A stretch of 41,670 bases of DNA from Actinomycetota bacterium (GTDB lineage Bacteria; Actinomycetota; Actinomycetes; Mycobacteriales; JACQDL01). The notes beneath the pieces were generated by a model. The model worked only from the letters and a program-made list of their open reading frames with translations, made no database searches and had not been told where the DNA came from. Shown piece after piece: positions 33,872-41,670 of the stretch. The stretch lies in contig JACQDL010000004.1 in assembly GCA_016201065.1 (NCBI GenBank), positions 1-41,670 on the forward strand, given 5' to 3'. A program made the translations under genes and the position numbers. Every line of letters starts with the position of its first letter. Position 1 is the first letter of the stretch.

Positions 33872-35233
33872 CTAGAGCGACGGCAGGTATCGCTCCAGCT
33901 CGTACGGGGTGACCCGGGACCGGTAGTCGGACCACTCGGCTCGCTTGTTGCGCAGGAAGAAGTCGAAGACGTGCTCGCCGAGGGTCTCGGCCACCAGCTC
34001 CGACTCCTCCATCACCCGCAGCGCGTCGGAGAGGTTGTGTGGCAGGTCCGCGTACCCCATCGCCCGCCGCTCACCCTCGGTCAGCCGCGCCACATTGTCC
34101 TCGGCGCCCGGCGGCAGCTCGTACTCCTGCTCGATGCCGGTCAGTCCCGCGGAGAGCAGCACCGCGAACGCGAGGTACGGGTTGCACGCCGGGTCCAGCG
34201 ACCGGACCTCCACCCGGGTGGAGTTCGCCTTGCCTGGCTTGTACATCGGCACCCGCACCAGCGCGGAGGCGTTGAGGTGGCCCCAGCAGACCCACGAGGG
34301 CGCCTCGGTGAGGGCGCTACCGAGGTGGTTGCCCGGGAAGAGCCGCTTGTAGGAGTTCACCCACTGGTTGGTGACCGCCGTGATCTCGCGCGCGTGCCGG
34401 AGCAGGCCGGCAATGAAGCTGCGCCCGGTCTTGGAGAGGTTGAGCTCGTCGGCCGGGTCGTGGAAGGCGTTGCGGTCGCCCTCGAACAGGGACAGGTGGG
34501 TGTGCATGCCCGAGCCGGGCTGGTCGGTGAACGGCTTGGGCATGAACGTCGCGTAGACCCCCTGGGCCAGCGCGACCTCCTTGACCACGTGCCGGAACGT
34601 CATCACGTTGTCGGCGGTGGAGAGCGCGTCGGCGTACCGCAGGTCGATCTCCTGCTGCCCCGGGGCGCACTCGTGGTGGCTGAACTCCACCGAGATGCCG
34701 AGGGTCTCCAGGGTCGAGACGGCCATCCGCCGGAAGTCGTGCGCGGTGTCATGGCTGGTGAGGTCGAAGTACCCGCCGGAGTCGACCGGCTCGGGTGGCC
34801 GACCCGGCGCTGGCTGCCCCTTGAGCAGGAAGAACTCGATCTCCGGGTGGGTGTAGCAGGTGAATCCCAGGTCGGAGGCGCGGGAGAGGGCGCGCCGCAG
34901 CACGTGTCGCGGGTCGGCCCACGATGGCGATCCGTCCGGCATGTGCAGGTCACAGAACATCCGGGCGGTGTCGCTCGGCTCCCCGGTGCGGGTCGGCAGC
35001 ACCTGGAACGTCGACGGGTCGGGGCTGGCGATCATGTCGCTCTCGTACACCCGGGCGAAGCCCTCGATCGCCGAGCCGTCGAACCCGATGCCCTCGGCGA
35101 AGGCCCCCTCCAGCTCCGCCGGAGCGATCGCGACAGACTTCAGGGACCCGAGCACATCGGTGAACCACAGCCGGACGAACCTGATGTGGCGCTCCTCAAG
35201 GGTGCGCAGCACGAACTCCTGCTGACGGTCCAC
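33872..35233 (-). CDS. glnA2: Glutamine-synthetase-like protein GlnA2
   Basis: 453 residues. GS-I fold with IGFDGSAIEGFARV, THPEIEFFLL, GSGMHTHLSLFE and LDPACNPYLAF. The adenylylation tyrosine is missing: the equivalent segment reads EDNVARLTEGER, so GlnE should not act on it. M. tuberculosis glnA2 (Rv2222c) has this position and orientation. In Streptomyces coelicolor the GlnA2 homologue was reported as a gamma-glutamylpolyamine synthetase, so polyamine use is as likely as plain glutamine synthesis here. GGGAGG precedes GTG 35233. A GlnR-type half-box lies about 65 bases upstream. It heads the operon with the amidotransferase and glnE. Confidence 0.9.
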   Translation of the reverse strand: MDRQQEFVLRTLEERHIRFVRLWFTDVLGSLKSVAIAPAELEGAFAEGIGFDGSAIEGFARVYESDMIASPDPSTFQVLPTRTGEPSDTARMFCDLHMPDGSPSWADPRHVLRRALSRASDLGFTCYTHPEIEFFLLKGQPAPGRPPEPVDSGGYFDLTSHDTAHDFRRMAVSTLETLGISVEFSHHECAPGQQEIDLRYADALSTADNVMTFRHVVKEVALAQGVYATFMPKPFTDQPGSGMHTHLSLFEGDRNAFHDPADELNLSKTGRSFIAGLLRHAREITAVTNQWVNSYKRLFPGNHLGSALTEAPSWVCWGHLNASALVRVPMYKPGKANSTRVEVRSLDPACNPYLAFAVLLSAGLTGIEQEYELPPGAEDNVARLTEGERRAMGYADLPHNLSDALRVMEESELVAETLGEHVFDFFLRNKRAEWSDYRSRVTPYELERYLPSL

Positions 35234-35249
35234 GCCGTACCTCCCGCTG

Positions 35250-35278
35250 CACCGGCCCGGTCTCCAGACCGGCCCGGT
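35250..35278. repeat. 11-base direct repeat and small hairpin upstream of glnA2
   Basis: ACCGGCCCGGT occurs twice, and between them CCGGTCT-CC-AGACCGG forms a seven-pair hairpin. On the minus strand it would lie in the leader between the GlnR half-box and the glnA2 start, so it may affect mRNA structure. Bounds are approximate to one or two bases. Confidence 0.5.
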
Positions 35279-35298
35279 GTCCAGTCTGCGAGGGCCGT

Positions 35299-35314
35299 GT
35301 TTCCCCGACGTTAC
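35299..35314 (-). promoter_or_regulatory. GlnR-type half-box upstream of glnA2
   Basis: On the minus strand GTAAC, six bases, GAAAC: the exact a-site/b-site pair of the GlnR consensus, 66 bases before the glnA2 GTG in a 90-base intergenic gap. Neighbouring positions do not give a second pair. Confidence 0.6.
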
Positions 35315-35323
35315 GCCGCGGCG

Positions 35324-36610
35324 TCAGCCCAGGGCGCTGCCCTTGACCCAGTCGGTCCAGGACAGGTTCCAGTCACCCAACCCGTCGGTGATGCCCAGCT
35401 TGTACGGCGTGCCGCGGACGTCGACGATGTCGCCGTAGCGGAAGGTGTCGAAGAACCACTGGGCGTTGCTCGGCGAGATGTTCACACACCCGTGCGAGAC
35501 GTTGCGCTGCCCCTGGTCGGCGACCGACCAGGAGGCGGCGTGGATGAACTCGCCGGCTCCGGAGATCCGGACGGCGAGCGGGATCTTCTCGTCGTAGCCG
35601 AGCGGGGAGTCCTTGGGGATGCCGTACGACTCGGACTTCATCTCCCTGACCTGGTACTTCTCCAGCACGACGTGCGGTCCGCTGCGGGTCCAGAAGTCGA
35701 TGGTGCGCCCGTTGATCGTGACCGAGCCACCGCGCCCCAGGCTCACCGGGACCTTGCGGACCGCCTTGCCGTCGACATAGATCGTCATCATGTGGGTCGC
35801 GTTGTCGATGATGCCGATCTGGCTCCGCCCGATCGTGAACGACGCGACCCGGTCGGCCTGACCGTACAGGCCGCTGCCGAGGTTCACCCCGTAGAGGTTC
35901 GCGCTGACCGTGACCTTGGTGCCGGCCCGCCAGTAGTGACCGGGGGCCGTCTTCGGCCGCCAGTGCAGGTTCTGCGAGTCGATCCAGTGCCAGGCACCGG
36001 TCACCGGCGGGTTGGTGTCGACCTGTAGCGCGCGCTCGGCGGCGGCCCGGTCCGGCACCGCCTCATCGAAGTGCAGGGTGATCGGCATGCCCACGCCGAA
36101 GGTGCCGCCGTTGTCCAGCGCACCAAACGACGGCATGGTGAAGTTGTCCGGCGTCACCGTGCTGAAGGTCGACACCTGCCGGGTCGCCCTCCCCGCCGGG
36201 CTGGTGGCCACGACCGTGAGGGTGTAGCTCTTCGAATAGCCCAGCGGCTCGCTGGAACGCCACGCGGTGCGGTCCACGGACAGGGTTCCGGAGACCTGCC
36301 TGCCGGCCGGGTTGACCAGCCGCACCGACGACAGCGTGCCACCGGCGGCGCGCACGGTGACCGGTGCCGCGGGTGAGACGCCGGTGGACCGGGTCCGCGG
36401 CGTCACCGTCAGCCGGGCCGGTGGCCCAGCCGGCTGCGGTCCCGTCGTGGCCACGACGTCTCCGACCGCACCGGCCGCCTTGGTGGCGACCACCGTCGAG
36501 CCGCCCGAACACGCCGTCACGGTAGCCAGCGCCGCGACGGCCAGCACAGCGCCGACCCTGGACCGCGCTGCTCTGGCACGCCCTGCGCGAGCCAGCGCCC
36601 CACTGCTCAT
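35324..36610 (-). CDS. L,D-transpeptidase lipoprotein (Ig-like domains and YkuD catalytic domain)
   Basis: 428 residues. The N-terminal basic stretch and hydrophobic core end in a lipobox (TVTAC, Cys34). Two immunoglobulin-like regions (about 70-160 and 160-260) follow, then the YkuD domain (about 265-395) with EFIHAASWSV and the active-site NVSHGCVNIS (His373, Cys375), and a Trp-rich C-terminal tail. This is the layout of mycobacterial LdtMt2-type enzymes, which make 3-3 cross-links in peptidoglycan outside the membrane. ATG 36610 has an AGGG-type site upstream. Divergence from neighbours: same strand as glnA2, with a 90-base gap. Confidence 0.93.
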   Translation of the reverse strand: MSSGALARAGRARAARSRVGAVLAVAALATVTACSGGSTVVATKAAGAVGDVVATTGPQPAGPPARLTVTPRTRSTGVSPAAPVTVRAAGGTLSSVRLVNPAGRQVSGTLSVDRTAWRSSEPLGYSKSYTLTVVATSPAGRATRQVSTFSTVTPDNFTMPSFGALDNGGTFGVGMPITLHFDEAVPDRAAAERALQVDTNPPVTGAWHWIDSQNLHWRPKTAPGHYWRAGTKVTVSANLYGVNLGSGLYGQADRVASFTIGRSQIGIIDNATHMMTIYVDGKAVRKVPVSLGRGGSVTINGRTIDFWTRSGPHVVLEKYQVREMKSESYGIPKDSPLGYDEKIPLAVRISGAGEFIHAASWSVADQGQRNVSHGCVNISPSNAQWFFDTFRYGDIVDVRGTPYKLGITDGLGDWNLSWTDWVKGSALG

Positions 36611-36623
36611 TGCACCCTGCCTT

Positions 36624-36658
36624 CTACCGACGTGCCTGCTACCGACGTGCCTGCTACC
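36624..36658. repeat. 15-base tandem repeat upstream of the L,D-transpeptidase gene
   Basis: CTACCGACGTGCCTG at 36624-36638 is repeated exactly at 36639-36653 and begins a third time (CTACC, 36654-36658). It starts 14 bases upstream of the start codon, so on the minus strand it lies in the 5' leader or promoter. The rest of the 224-base gap to 36834 shows nothing recognisable. Confidence 0.7.
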
Positions 36659-36834
36659 CAACCATGCCGTCGCCGGCCTTGCCCGAACCGGGTGTCCCGC
36701 CTCACAAGACGCCCGAACCAACCGCATTGTTGCGCGTTTCCCTGGCCCGCGCGCCTCCGGGTCGCGGTGAGCCGTCGATTCGTGATGATTCCCGACCGAT
36801 GCCCACACGTCTACCTGCACACTCGGTACCCGAC

Positions 36835-38541
36835 TCAACAGTTTGGGGGCTGGCACGGTCGGGCCGCCAACGCCTGCAGGAACACCTCGGAGAGCTTCGC
36901 CGGATCGGTCGCGAGCACGGCCAGCCCGTGGGTCGCCGCGGCGATCTTGTCGAGCTCGGCCAGGCTCACGTCCGGACCGACGCCAAGGAAGATCACCCGG
37001 ACCGGTCGGCGCGGGTCCACGAGCTTTTTCAGCGCCGTGAGCGCCTGATCCAGGGTGGGGCCGCTCGGGTCGTCGTTCTGCCCATCGGTAATGATCAGGA
37101 CGCTGTTCGCCCTGGTCTTGTCCCAGCCGTCGAGCACCGCCTGGTACGCCGCGAGGGTGGTCGCATACAGGCCGGTGCCGCCGTTGGCCTTGACCGTGGC
37201 GGCGCTCTCCGCGGCCAGGATCGCGGCCCGCTGCGTGGCCAGCGGACCTATCGGGACAAGTTGGCGGTACGGCAGGGCGCCGTCGAGGCCGGTGGAGAAC
37301 GCCCATAACCCGAGCTCGGAATCGTCGGAGAACAGCGCCAACCCCTGCTGGGCCGTCTGCAGGGTGACGTCGAAACGGGTCTTGCCGGTGCCGGGCACCG
37401 GCTCCGCCATCGACCCGGACACGTCGAGCACCGCCAGCAACCGGGACGGTAGGTTCACCGTCGTCCACAACCCCAGCAGGCTGCGGGCACGCTCCGGCTC
37501 CGGCAACGCGATGGGCTCGACCGGGTCCGACCTGACGCCGTCGACGGGCGGGAACGCGGCGCCGGTGCCGCCGCTCGGCGTACGAAAACCGCTCGTCCAC
37601 AGCACCCCCCTGGCCTGTTGACCCTGTACCGCGGCGAGCAGCCGGTCGGCCGCCTGCCGGACCAGGTCGGTGACGCCGTCGAGCACCGTGAACGGGTAGT
37701 CCAGCGCAGGTCCCGCCGGCACCGGATAGATCGGCACCACGTTCACCGGCGGATGCGGTATGTCAAAGCTGATGATCGACTGCTCGCTGGCGGGAAACGC
37801 GACCACGGCGGCGGCCAGCGCGGTCGGGTCGGTGGACTGCGGCAGCTTGCTGAACAGGTCGCTCAGCACGGCCGACCGGTTCCCGCCGAGGGTACGGAGC
37901 GCGGCAGCGAACGTGGCGCCCTGCTGGTCCTTCGGGGCGATGGCACCGCTGAGCGCCAGCAGTCCCGACATCCCGACCGCGCTCCGGGCGGGATCGGTGA
38001 TCGCGACCCGCACCGGCGAGGTGGCGGTCCGGGCGGACAGCAAGGTACCCCAGCCGACCGGTGCTGCCGGCCATCCGAGCGTCCGGGCGACCGGCTCGGC
38101 GACGCCGATCGCCACCGGCGAGCTGGCTATCGAGACGCCATGCTCCGGAACGCCGGTCGCGCCGCCCTCCGCCGCCCGGGTCAGCCAGAGCGTCGAGTCC
38201 GGCACCCACACATCGGGGCGCCCGTCGCTGCTCTTGGCGGCCTGGGCGGCGGCGACCTGGGCCGGGTCGATGGCGCTCACGCGGGTGGTGAAGCACTGAT
38301 CGCCAAGGGCACGCTCGGAGGGTGACATCGCCGCGGCGATCTGCCCGAGCGCAGGTGCGATGTCCGGCGCGGCCGCGACCGACATGGTGACGGTGCCCGC
38401 CGAGCACCTTCCGGCCTGCTGCAGGCCGAGGAAGTAGCGGCCGCCGAACCAGGAGAGGAGACCGAGCAGCACCAGACCAACCACGAACCGGAGGGGGACG
38501 ACCGCTCGGGGCCGTGGCTCCGCGGCTCGATGCTCTCCCAT
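36835..38541 (-). CDS. Membrane-anchored solute-binding-like and VWA-domain protein
   Basis: 568 residues from ATG 38541. A single membrane segment (about 16-37) is followed by a periplasmic-binding-protein-like region (SAGTVTMSVAAAPDIAPAL, RPDVWVPDSTLWL; about 45-330) and a C-terminal von Willebrand A domain (about 375-565) with the MIDAS start LAVLDVSGSMAEP and VLIITDGQNDDP. Three cysteines near the N- and C-termini (RCSAG, QCF, PCQPPNC) may form disulfides. Such fused proteins are common in actinobacteria, but their role (cell-surface binding or metal/solute sensing) is not known. The frame extends upstream without support. It is in the same direction as the L,D-transpeptidase, 224 bases away, and divergent from nadE. 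Confidence 0.85.
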   Translation of the reverse strand: MGEHRAAEPRPRAVVPLRFVVGLVLLGLLSWFGGRYFLGLQQAGRCSAGTVTMSVAAAPDIAPALGQIAAAMSPSERALGDQCFTTRVSAIDPAQVAAAQAAKSSDGRPDVWVPDSTLWLTRAAEGGATGVPEHGVSIASSPVAIGVAEPVARTLGWPAAPVGWGTLLSARTATSPVRVAITDPARSAVGMSGLLALSGAIAPKDQQGATFAAALRTLGGNRSAVLSDLFSKLPQSTDPTALAAAVVAFPASEQSIISFDIPHPPVNVVPIYPVPAGPALDYPFTVLDGVTDLVRQAADRLLAAVQGQQARGVLWTSGFRTPSGGTGAAFPPVDGVRSDPVEPIALPEPERARSLLGLWTTVNLPSRLLAVLDVSGSMAEPVPGTGKTRFDVTLQTAQQGLALFSDDSELGLWAFSTGLDGALPYRQLVPIGPLATQRAAILAAESAATVKANGGTGLYATTLAAYQAVLDGWDKTRANSVLIITDGQNDDPSGPTLDQALTALKKLVDPRRPVRVIFLGVGPDVSLAELDKIAAATHGLAVLATDPAKLSEVFLQALAARPCQPPNC

Positions 38542-38791
38542 CCGACCGACCGCCGCTCGTGATACCTGATCCGACACCTGCCCTGGGCGCTGTCCGCACA
38601 CGTGGTATCCGTCTTGTCCGGTCGCGTTCGAGGCCTCCCAGGTTGGGCCAGAGTAGCCGGTTACCCTCCGGAACGGGCACACATGCGGTCAACTTCGTGG
38701 ACGGGCCGCGCTCCCCGCCCCGACCTGCGGTGTAACTTCCCTCACTGGCTGCGGCTGTCCGTCGCGGCACGGCCAGGGTGACACTGGGCGG

Positions 38792-40528
38792 ATGCCTCAG
38801 ATGCGGATCGCGCTGGCCCAGATCGACACCACGGTCGGTGACCTGGCCGGCAACGTCGAGCTCGTCCTGTCATGGTCGAAGGAAGCGGCCGGCCATGGCG
38901 CACACATGGTGGTCTTCCCGGAAATGGCGCTGACCGGCTACCCACCGGAGGACCTGGTACTCCGGCAGTCGTTCCGGGCGGCCAGCGACGCCGCGCTGGG
39001 CGAGCTCGCGGTGCGGCTGAACGACGAGGGGCTGGCCGAGCTCGCGGTCGTGGTCGGCTACCTGGGCGGTGGGGTGGCGGGTCCACCGCGCAACGCGGCT
39101 GCCGTGCTGGCCGGTGGACGGGTCGTCGCGACGTACGACAAGCACCACCTCCCCAACTACGGCGTCTTCGACGAGGCACGGTACTTCGTGCCCGGCGACC
39201 GGTTCACCGTGGTGCGGGTGCACGGCATCGACGTCGCCCTCACCGTGTGTGAGGACCTTTGGCAGGACGGCGGCCCGTTCGCGGTGGCCGGTGAGGCCGA
39301 GGTGGGGCTGGTGCTGAGCATCAACGGCTCGCCGTACGAGCGGGGCAAGGACGACGTCCGGCTGCCGCTGATCCGGCGGCGCGCGGCGGAGGCGGGTGCT
39401 CCGGTGGCGTACGTGAACATGGTCGGGGGTCAGGACGAGCTGGTCTACGACGGCGACTCCGTGCTGGTGCTGGCCGATGGCACGTTGCTGGCCCGGGCAC
39501 CCCAGTGGACGGAGGCGTTGCTGGTGACCGACCTGCGGTTGGCGGAGGCGCGCGGTCCGGCCGGGTCCGCGCCACCGATCCTGGGCATGGCGGTGCATCG
39601 GCATGTCCTCACCGAGCAACCGGTCACCGGCTACCCGATGCTGCCCGCGATGGTGGCCGAGCCCCTGCCCGAGGAGGCCGAGGTCTGGGGGGCGCTGGTC
39701 ACCGGGGTGCGTGACTACGCCCGCAAGAACGGGTTTCGGTCGGTCTCGCTCGGTCTGTCCGGCGGGATCGACTCGGCGGTCTGTGCGGTGATCGCGGCGG
39801 ACGCGGTCGGGGCGGAGCAGGTGTACGGGGTGTCGATGCCCTCGGCGTACTCCTCCGAACACTCGCGCACGGACGCGGCCGAGCTGGCCCGCAGGTTGGG
39901 CTGCCACCTCCAGGTGGTGCCCATCGGGCCGACGGTGGACGCCTACCTCTCCGGGTTGGAGCTGTCCGGGCTCGCCGAGGAGAACCTCCAGGCCAGGGTC
40001 CGCGGCACGACGTTGATGGCGCTCTCCAACCAGCATGGGCACCTGGTGCTCGCCACCGGCAACAAGAGCGAGTGCGCGGTCGGCTACACGACGATCTACG
40101 GGGACGCGGTCGGGGGGTTCGCGCCGATCAAGGACGTCCCGAAGACCCTCGTCTGGCGTCTCGCCACATGGCGCAACGCCAGCGCGCTCGCGCGTGGCGA
40201 GACACCGCCGATTCCGGAGAGCTCGATCCGCAAGCCACCGTCGGCCGAACTGCGGCCGGGCCAGCTCGACAGCGACTCGCTGCCCGACTACGTGGTGCTG
40301 GACGCGATCCTCGCCGACTACGTCGACCGCGATCTCGGGTGGGACCGCCTGATCGAGCGTGGGCATGACCCGGAGCTGGTCGCGCAGGTCATCCGGCTGG
40401 TGGACGGAGCCGAGTACAAGCGGCGGCAGTACCCGCCCGGCACCAAGATCTCGCTGAGGGCGTTCGGCCGCGACCGGCGGCTGCCGATCTCACATCGCTG
40501 GCGGGAGACAGCACCAGGGTCGGGGTGA
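38792..40528 (+). CDS. nadE: Glutamine-dependent NAD+ synthetase
   Basis: 578 residues in two domains. The N-terminal nitrilase-type glutaminase (about 1-260) has the triad Glu44 (FPEMALTGY), Lys117 (TYDKHHLPNYGVFDE) and Cys153 (VCEDLW). The C-terminal synthetase (about 290-570) has the ATP P-loop LGLSGGIDSA and ATGNKSECAVGY. It amidates nicotinate adenine dinucleotide with glutamine-derived ammonia. Length is about 100 residues under the 679-residue M. tuberculosis NadE and nearer to shorter bacterial forms. ATG 38792 is where the family begins; a second in-frame ATG is three codons further on. It lies 63 bases before panB. Confidence 0.94.
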   Translation: MPQMRIALAQIDTTVGDLAGNVELVLSWSKEAAGHGAHMVVFPEMALTGYPPEDLVLRQSFRAASDAALGELAVRLNDEGLAELAVVVGYLGGGVAGPPRNAAAVLAGGRVVATYDKHHLPNYGVFDEARYFVPGDRFTVVRVHGIDVALTVCEDLWQDGGPFAVAGEAEVGLVLSINGSPYERGKDDVRLPLIRRRAAEAGAPVAYVNMVGGQDELVYDGDSVLVLADGTLLARAPQWTEALLVTDLRLAEARGPAGSAPPILGMAVHRHVLTEQPVTGYPMLPAMVAEPLPEEAEVWGALVTGVRDYARKNGFRSVSLGLSGGIDSAVCAVIAADAVGAEQVYGVSMPSAYSSEHSRTDAAELARRLGCHLQVVPIGPTVDAYLSGLELSGLAEENLQARVRGTTLMALSNQHGHLVLATGNKSECAVGYTTIYGDAVGGFAPIKDVPKTLVWRLATWRNASALARGETPPIPESSIRKPPSAELRPGQLDSDSLPDYVVLDAILADYVDRDLGWDRLIERGHDPELVAQVIRLVDGAEYKRRQYPPGTKISLRAFGRDRRLPISHRWRETAPGSG

Positions 40529-40591
40529 CACCATCAACAAGGTCATTCACTCCCGGGGACCGCACCGCGGCTTCGAGGAAAGGACCACCTC

Positions 40592-41422
40592 ATGGACGAG
40601 ACGTTGTACGGCGGCGTGGTGGGCAGGCGGGTCACCATACGGGACCTGCGGGCGGCGAAGGCGCGCGCCGAGCGGTGGGCGATGCTCACGGCCTACGACT
40701 ACTCCACGGCCCGTGTCTTCGACCGGGCGGGCATCCCGGTGCTGCTGGTCGGTGACTCGGCAGCCAACGTCGTGTTCGGCTACGACACGACCGTGCCGGT
40801 CACCGTTGACGAGCTTCTGCCGCTGGTACGGGCGGTCGTCCGCGGTGCCAGCCGGGCGATGGTGGTCGCCGACCTGCCGTTCGGCTCCTACCAGGAGTCA
40901 CCCGAGCAGGCCCTGCGGACAGCCGTCCGGTTCCTGAAGGAGGGTGGTGCGCAGGCCGTCAAGCTTGAGGGTGGGCAGCGGGTGTGCCCGCAGATCGGCA
41001 CGCTCGTGGACGCTGGTGTTCCGGTGCTCGCGCACCTCGGCCTGACCCCGCAGAGTGTGCACACCTTCGGCGGCTACCGGGTGCAGGGACGCGGCAAGGA
41101 CGGCGACCAGCTCCTGCGCGATGCCGTGGCCCTGCAGGAGGCCGGCGCGTTCGCCGTCGTCCTGGAGCTCGTCCCGACCGAGCTGGCCAAGCGGGTCACC
41201 CATGAGCTGAGCATCCCGACCATCGGCATCGGGGCGGGGGTGGACTGCGACGCGCAGGTCCTGGTCTGGCACGACATGGCGGGGTTGCATACCAACGGCC
41301 GGCAGGCGAAATTCGTCAAGGCCTACGCGGACGTCGCCACGGTGCTGGACGGTGCCGCGCGCCGCTTCGCCAGTGAGGTCCGCGACGGCAGCTATCCGTC
41401 CGCCGAGCACAGCTACGTGTAG
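40592..41422 (+). CDS. panB: Ketopantoate hydroxymethyltransferase
   Basis: 276 residues. TIM-barrel enzyme of pantothenate synthesis that transfers a hydroxymethyl group from methylenetetrahydrofolate to ketoisovalerate. [14 protein letters not shown], the metal-binding VGDSAANVV (Asp55), [35 protein letters not shown] and PTIGIGAG are typical. AAAGGA seven bases before ATG 40592 is a good ribosome binding site. M. tuberculosis panB (Rv2225) lies in the corresponding place. It is followed by a strong terminator facing the rRNA operon end. Confidence 0.95.
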   Translation: MDETLYGGVVGRRVTIRDLRAAKARAERWAMLTAYDYSTARVFDRAGIPVLLVGDSAANVVFGYDTTVPVTVDELLPLVRAVVRGASRAMVVADLPFGSYQESPEQALRTAVRFLKEGGAQAVKLEGGQRVCPQIGTLVDAGVPVLAHLGLTPQSVHTFGGYRVQGRGKDGDQLLRDAVALQEAGAFAVVLELVPTELAKRVTHELSIPTIGIGAGVDCDAQVLVWHDMAGLHTNGRQAKFVKAYADVATVLDGAARRFASEVRDGSYPSAEHSYV

Positions 41423-41439
41423 CCGCCGGGGCCAGAACA

Positions 41440-41481
41440 GGGTTCCGGGTGGGCCGCCCCTCTTCGGCCCACCCGGAACCC
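41440..41481 (+). terminator. 16-bp perfect hairpin after panB
   Basis: GGGTTCCGGGTGGGCC at 41440-41455 pairs exactly with 41466-41481 around a 10-base loop, followed by CTTCGTCC. It ends the panB transcript and separates it from the rRNA operon coming the other way. Confidence 0.85.
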
Positions 41482-41536
41482 TTCGTCCTGAGACAACGAG
41501 AAGGCCAGGACGAGGTTGCGCTCGTTCCTTCAAATG

Positions 41537-41573
41537 TGTTGTGGGGGTCACCGGTGTGGTGACCCCCACAACA
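41537..41573 (-). terminator. 16-bp perfect hairpin ending the rRNA operon
   Basis: TGTTGTGGGGGTCACC at 41537-41552 pairs exactly with 41558-41573 around a 5-base loop, just past the 3' end of the 5S rRNA on the minus strand; an ATTTG stretch follows on that strand. Confidence 0.85.
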
Positions 41574-41580
41574 TCGAGTA

Positions 41581-41670
41581 TGTCCGGCGGTGTCCTACTC
41601 TCCCACCCACTCACGCGGGCAGTACCATCGGCGCTGAAGGGCTTAGCTTCCGGGTTCGGAATGAGACCGG
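41581..41670 (-). rRNA. rrf: 5S ribosomal RNA, 3' part (partial)
   Basis: The minus strand reads the conserved 5S core CATTCCGAACCCGGAAGCTA, then GATGGTACTG and, at the 3' end, GGGAGAGTAGGACACCGCC. About 90 of the usual 117 or so bases are present; the 5' part lies beyond the window edge. The 3' end is placed near 41581 by the end of the helix that would pair with the missing 5' end, and is uncertain by two or three bases. Presumably the last gene of a 16S-23S-5S operon. Confidence 0.95.

Noticed and set aside
33599-36028. 809-codon open frame opposite glnA2 and the L,D-transpeptidase gene
   Set aside because: Shadow frame spanning three real genes on the other strand, without recognisable domains.
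38542-38791. Hidden small gene in the vwa-nadE gap
   Set aside because: 250 bases with no frame carrying family similarity or a good ribosome binding site; treated as a divergent promoter region.

Overview
The window is very GC-rich, uses GTG starts freely, and carries actinobacterial families: ErpA-type carrier, DUF3043, DUF4191, an F420-dependent luciferase-like oxidoreductase, GlnR boxes, and an MmpL transporter. Recalled gene order in Mycobacterium tuberculosis (adoK Rv2202c, the IscA-like Rv2204c, DUF3043 Rv2206, cobT-cobS Rv2207-8, gcvT Rv2211c, pepB Rv2213, dlaT Rv2215, lipB-lipA Rv2217-8, Rv2219, glnA1-glnE-glnA2 Rv2220-2222c, panB Rv2225) matches closely. This is therefore a deeply conserved chromosomal core segment. 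Gene content and style suggest Micromonosporaceae (Micromonospora, Salinispora, Actinoplanes and relatives); the genus cannot be fixed from the sequence alone.

Layout. 1-3018 is a decayed stretch: imperfect 23-base repeats and a hairpin, an MmpL-family gene lacking its 5' part, a scrap of IS630-type transposase, and a lipoprotein gene of the N,N-dimethylformamidase-like family with an early stop and a large internal deletion. 3019-6400 holds adoK, a secreted anchored protein, the ruins of a vapBC-type toxin-antitoxin pair, and erpA. 6554-9666 has nadA, DUF3043, an aldo/keto reductase and a tiny conserved protein. 9729-12750 is a cobU-cobT-cobS-SDR operon in which both CobT and the SDR lack their catalytic residues. 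12760-18978 has gcvT, pepA, a small hypothetical, lpdA and the E2 gene sucB. 19021-24920 is the most accessory part: WYL regulator, DinB, VOC, an M20-type amidohydrolase behind an MmpL transporter, and a CMD-family protein. 24995-28387 is lipB, an F420 oxidoreductase, lipA and DUF4191. 28498-35233 is the nitrogen block: glnA facing an oppositely oriented glnA2-amidotransferase-glnE operon. 35324-41422 has an L,D-transpeptidase, a VWA/solute-binding protein, nadE and panB. The right edge is the 3' part of a 5S rRNA on the minus strand, the end of an rRNA operon.

How the genes work together. LipB and LipA make the lipoyl group that the E2 protein SucB carries and LpdA reoxidises; GcvT belongs to the glycine cleavage system, which also uses a lipoyl carrier. 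ErpA may supply Fe-S clusters to NadA and LipA. NadA starts and NadE finishes NAD synthesis. GlnE modifies the tyrosine present in GlnA and absent in GlnA2. A four-element GlnR box precedes glnA, and a two-element box precedes glnA2.

No CRISPR array, prophage or biosynthetic cluster was seen, and no clear new multi-gene system. The most interesting signals are the catalytically altered CobT and SDR in one operon, the GlnR half-box that would tie the GlnE operon to nitrogen status, the cluster of leaderless-type promoters, and three separate decayed genes near the left end.
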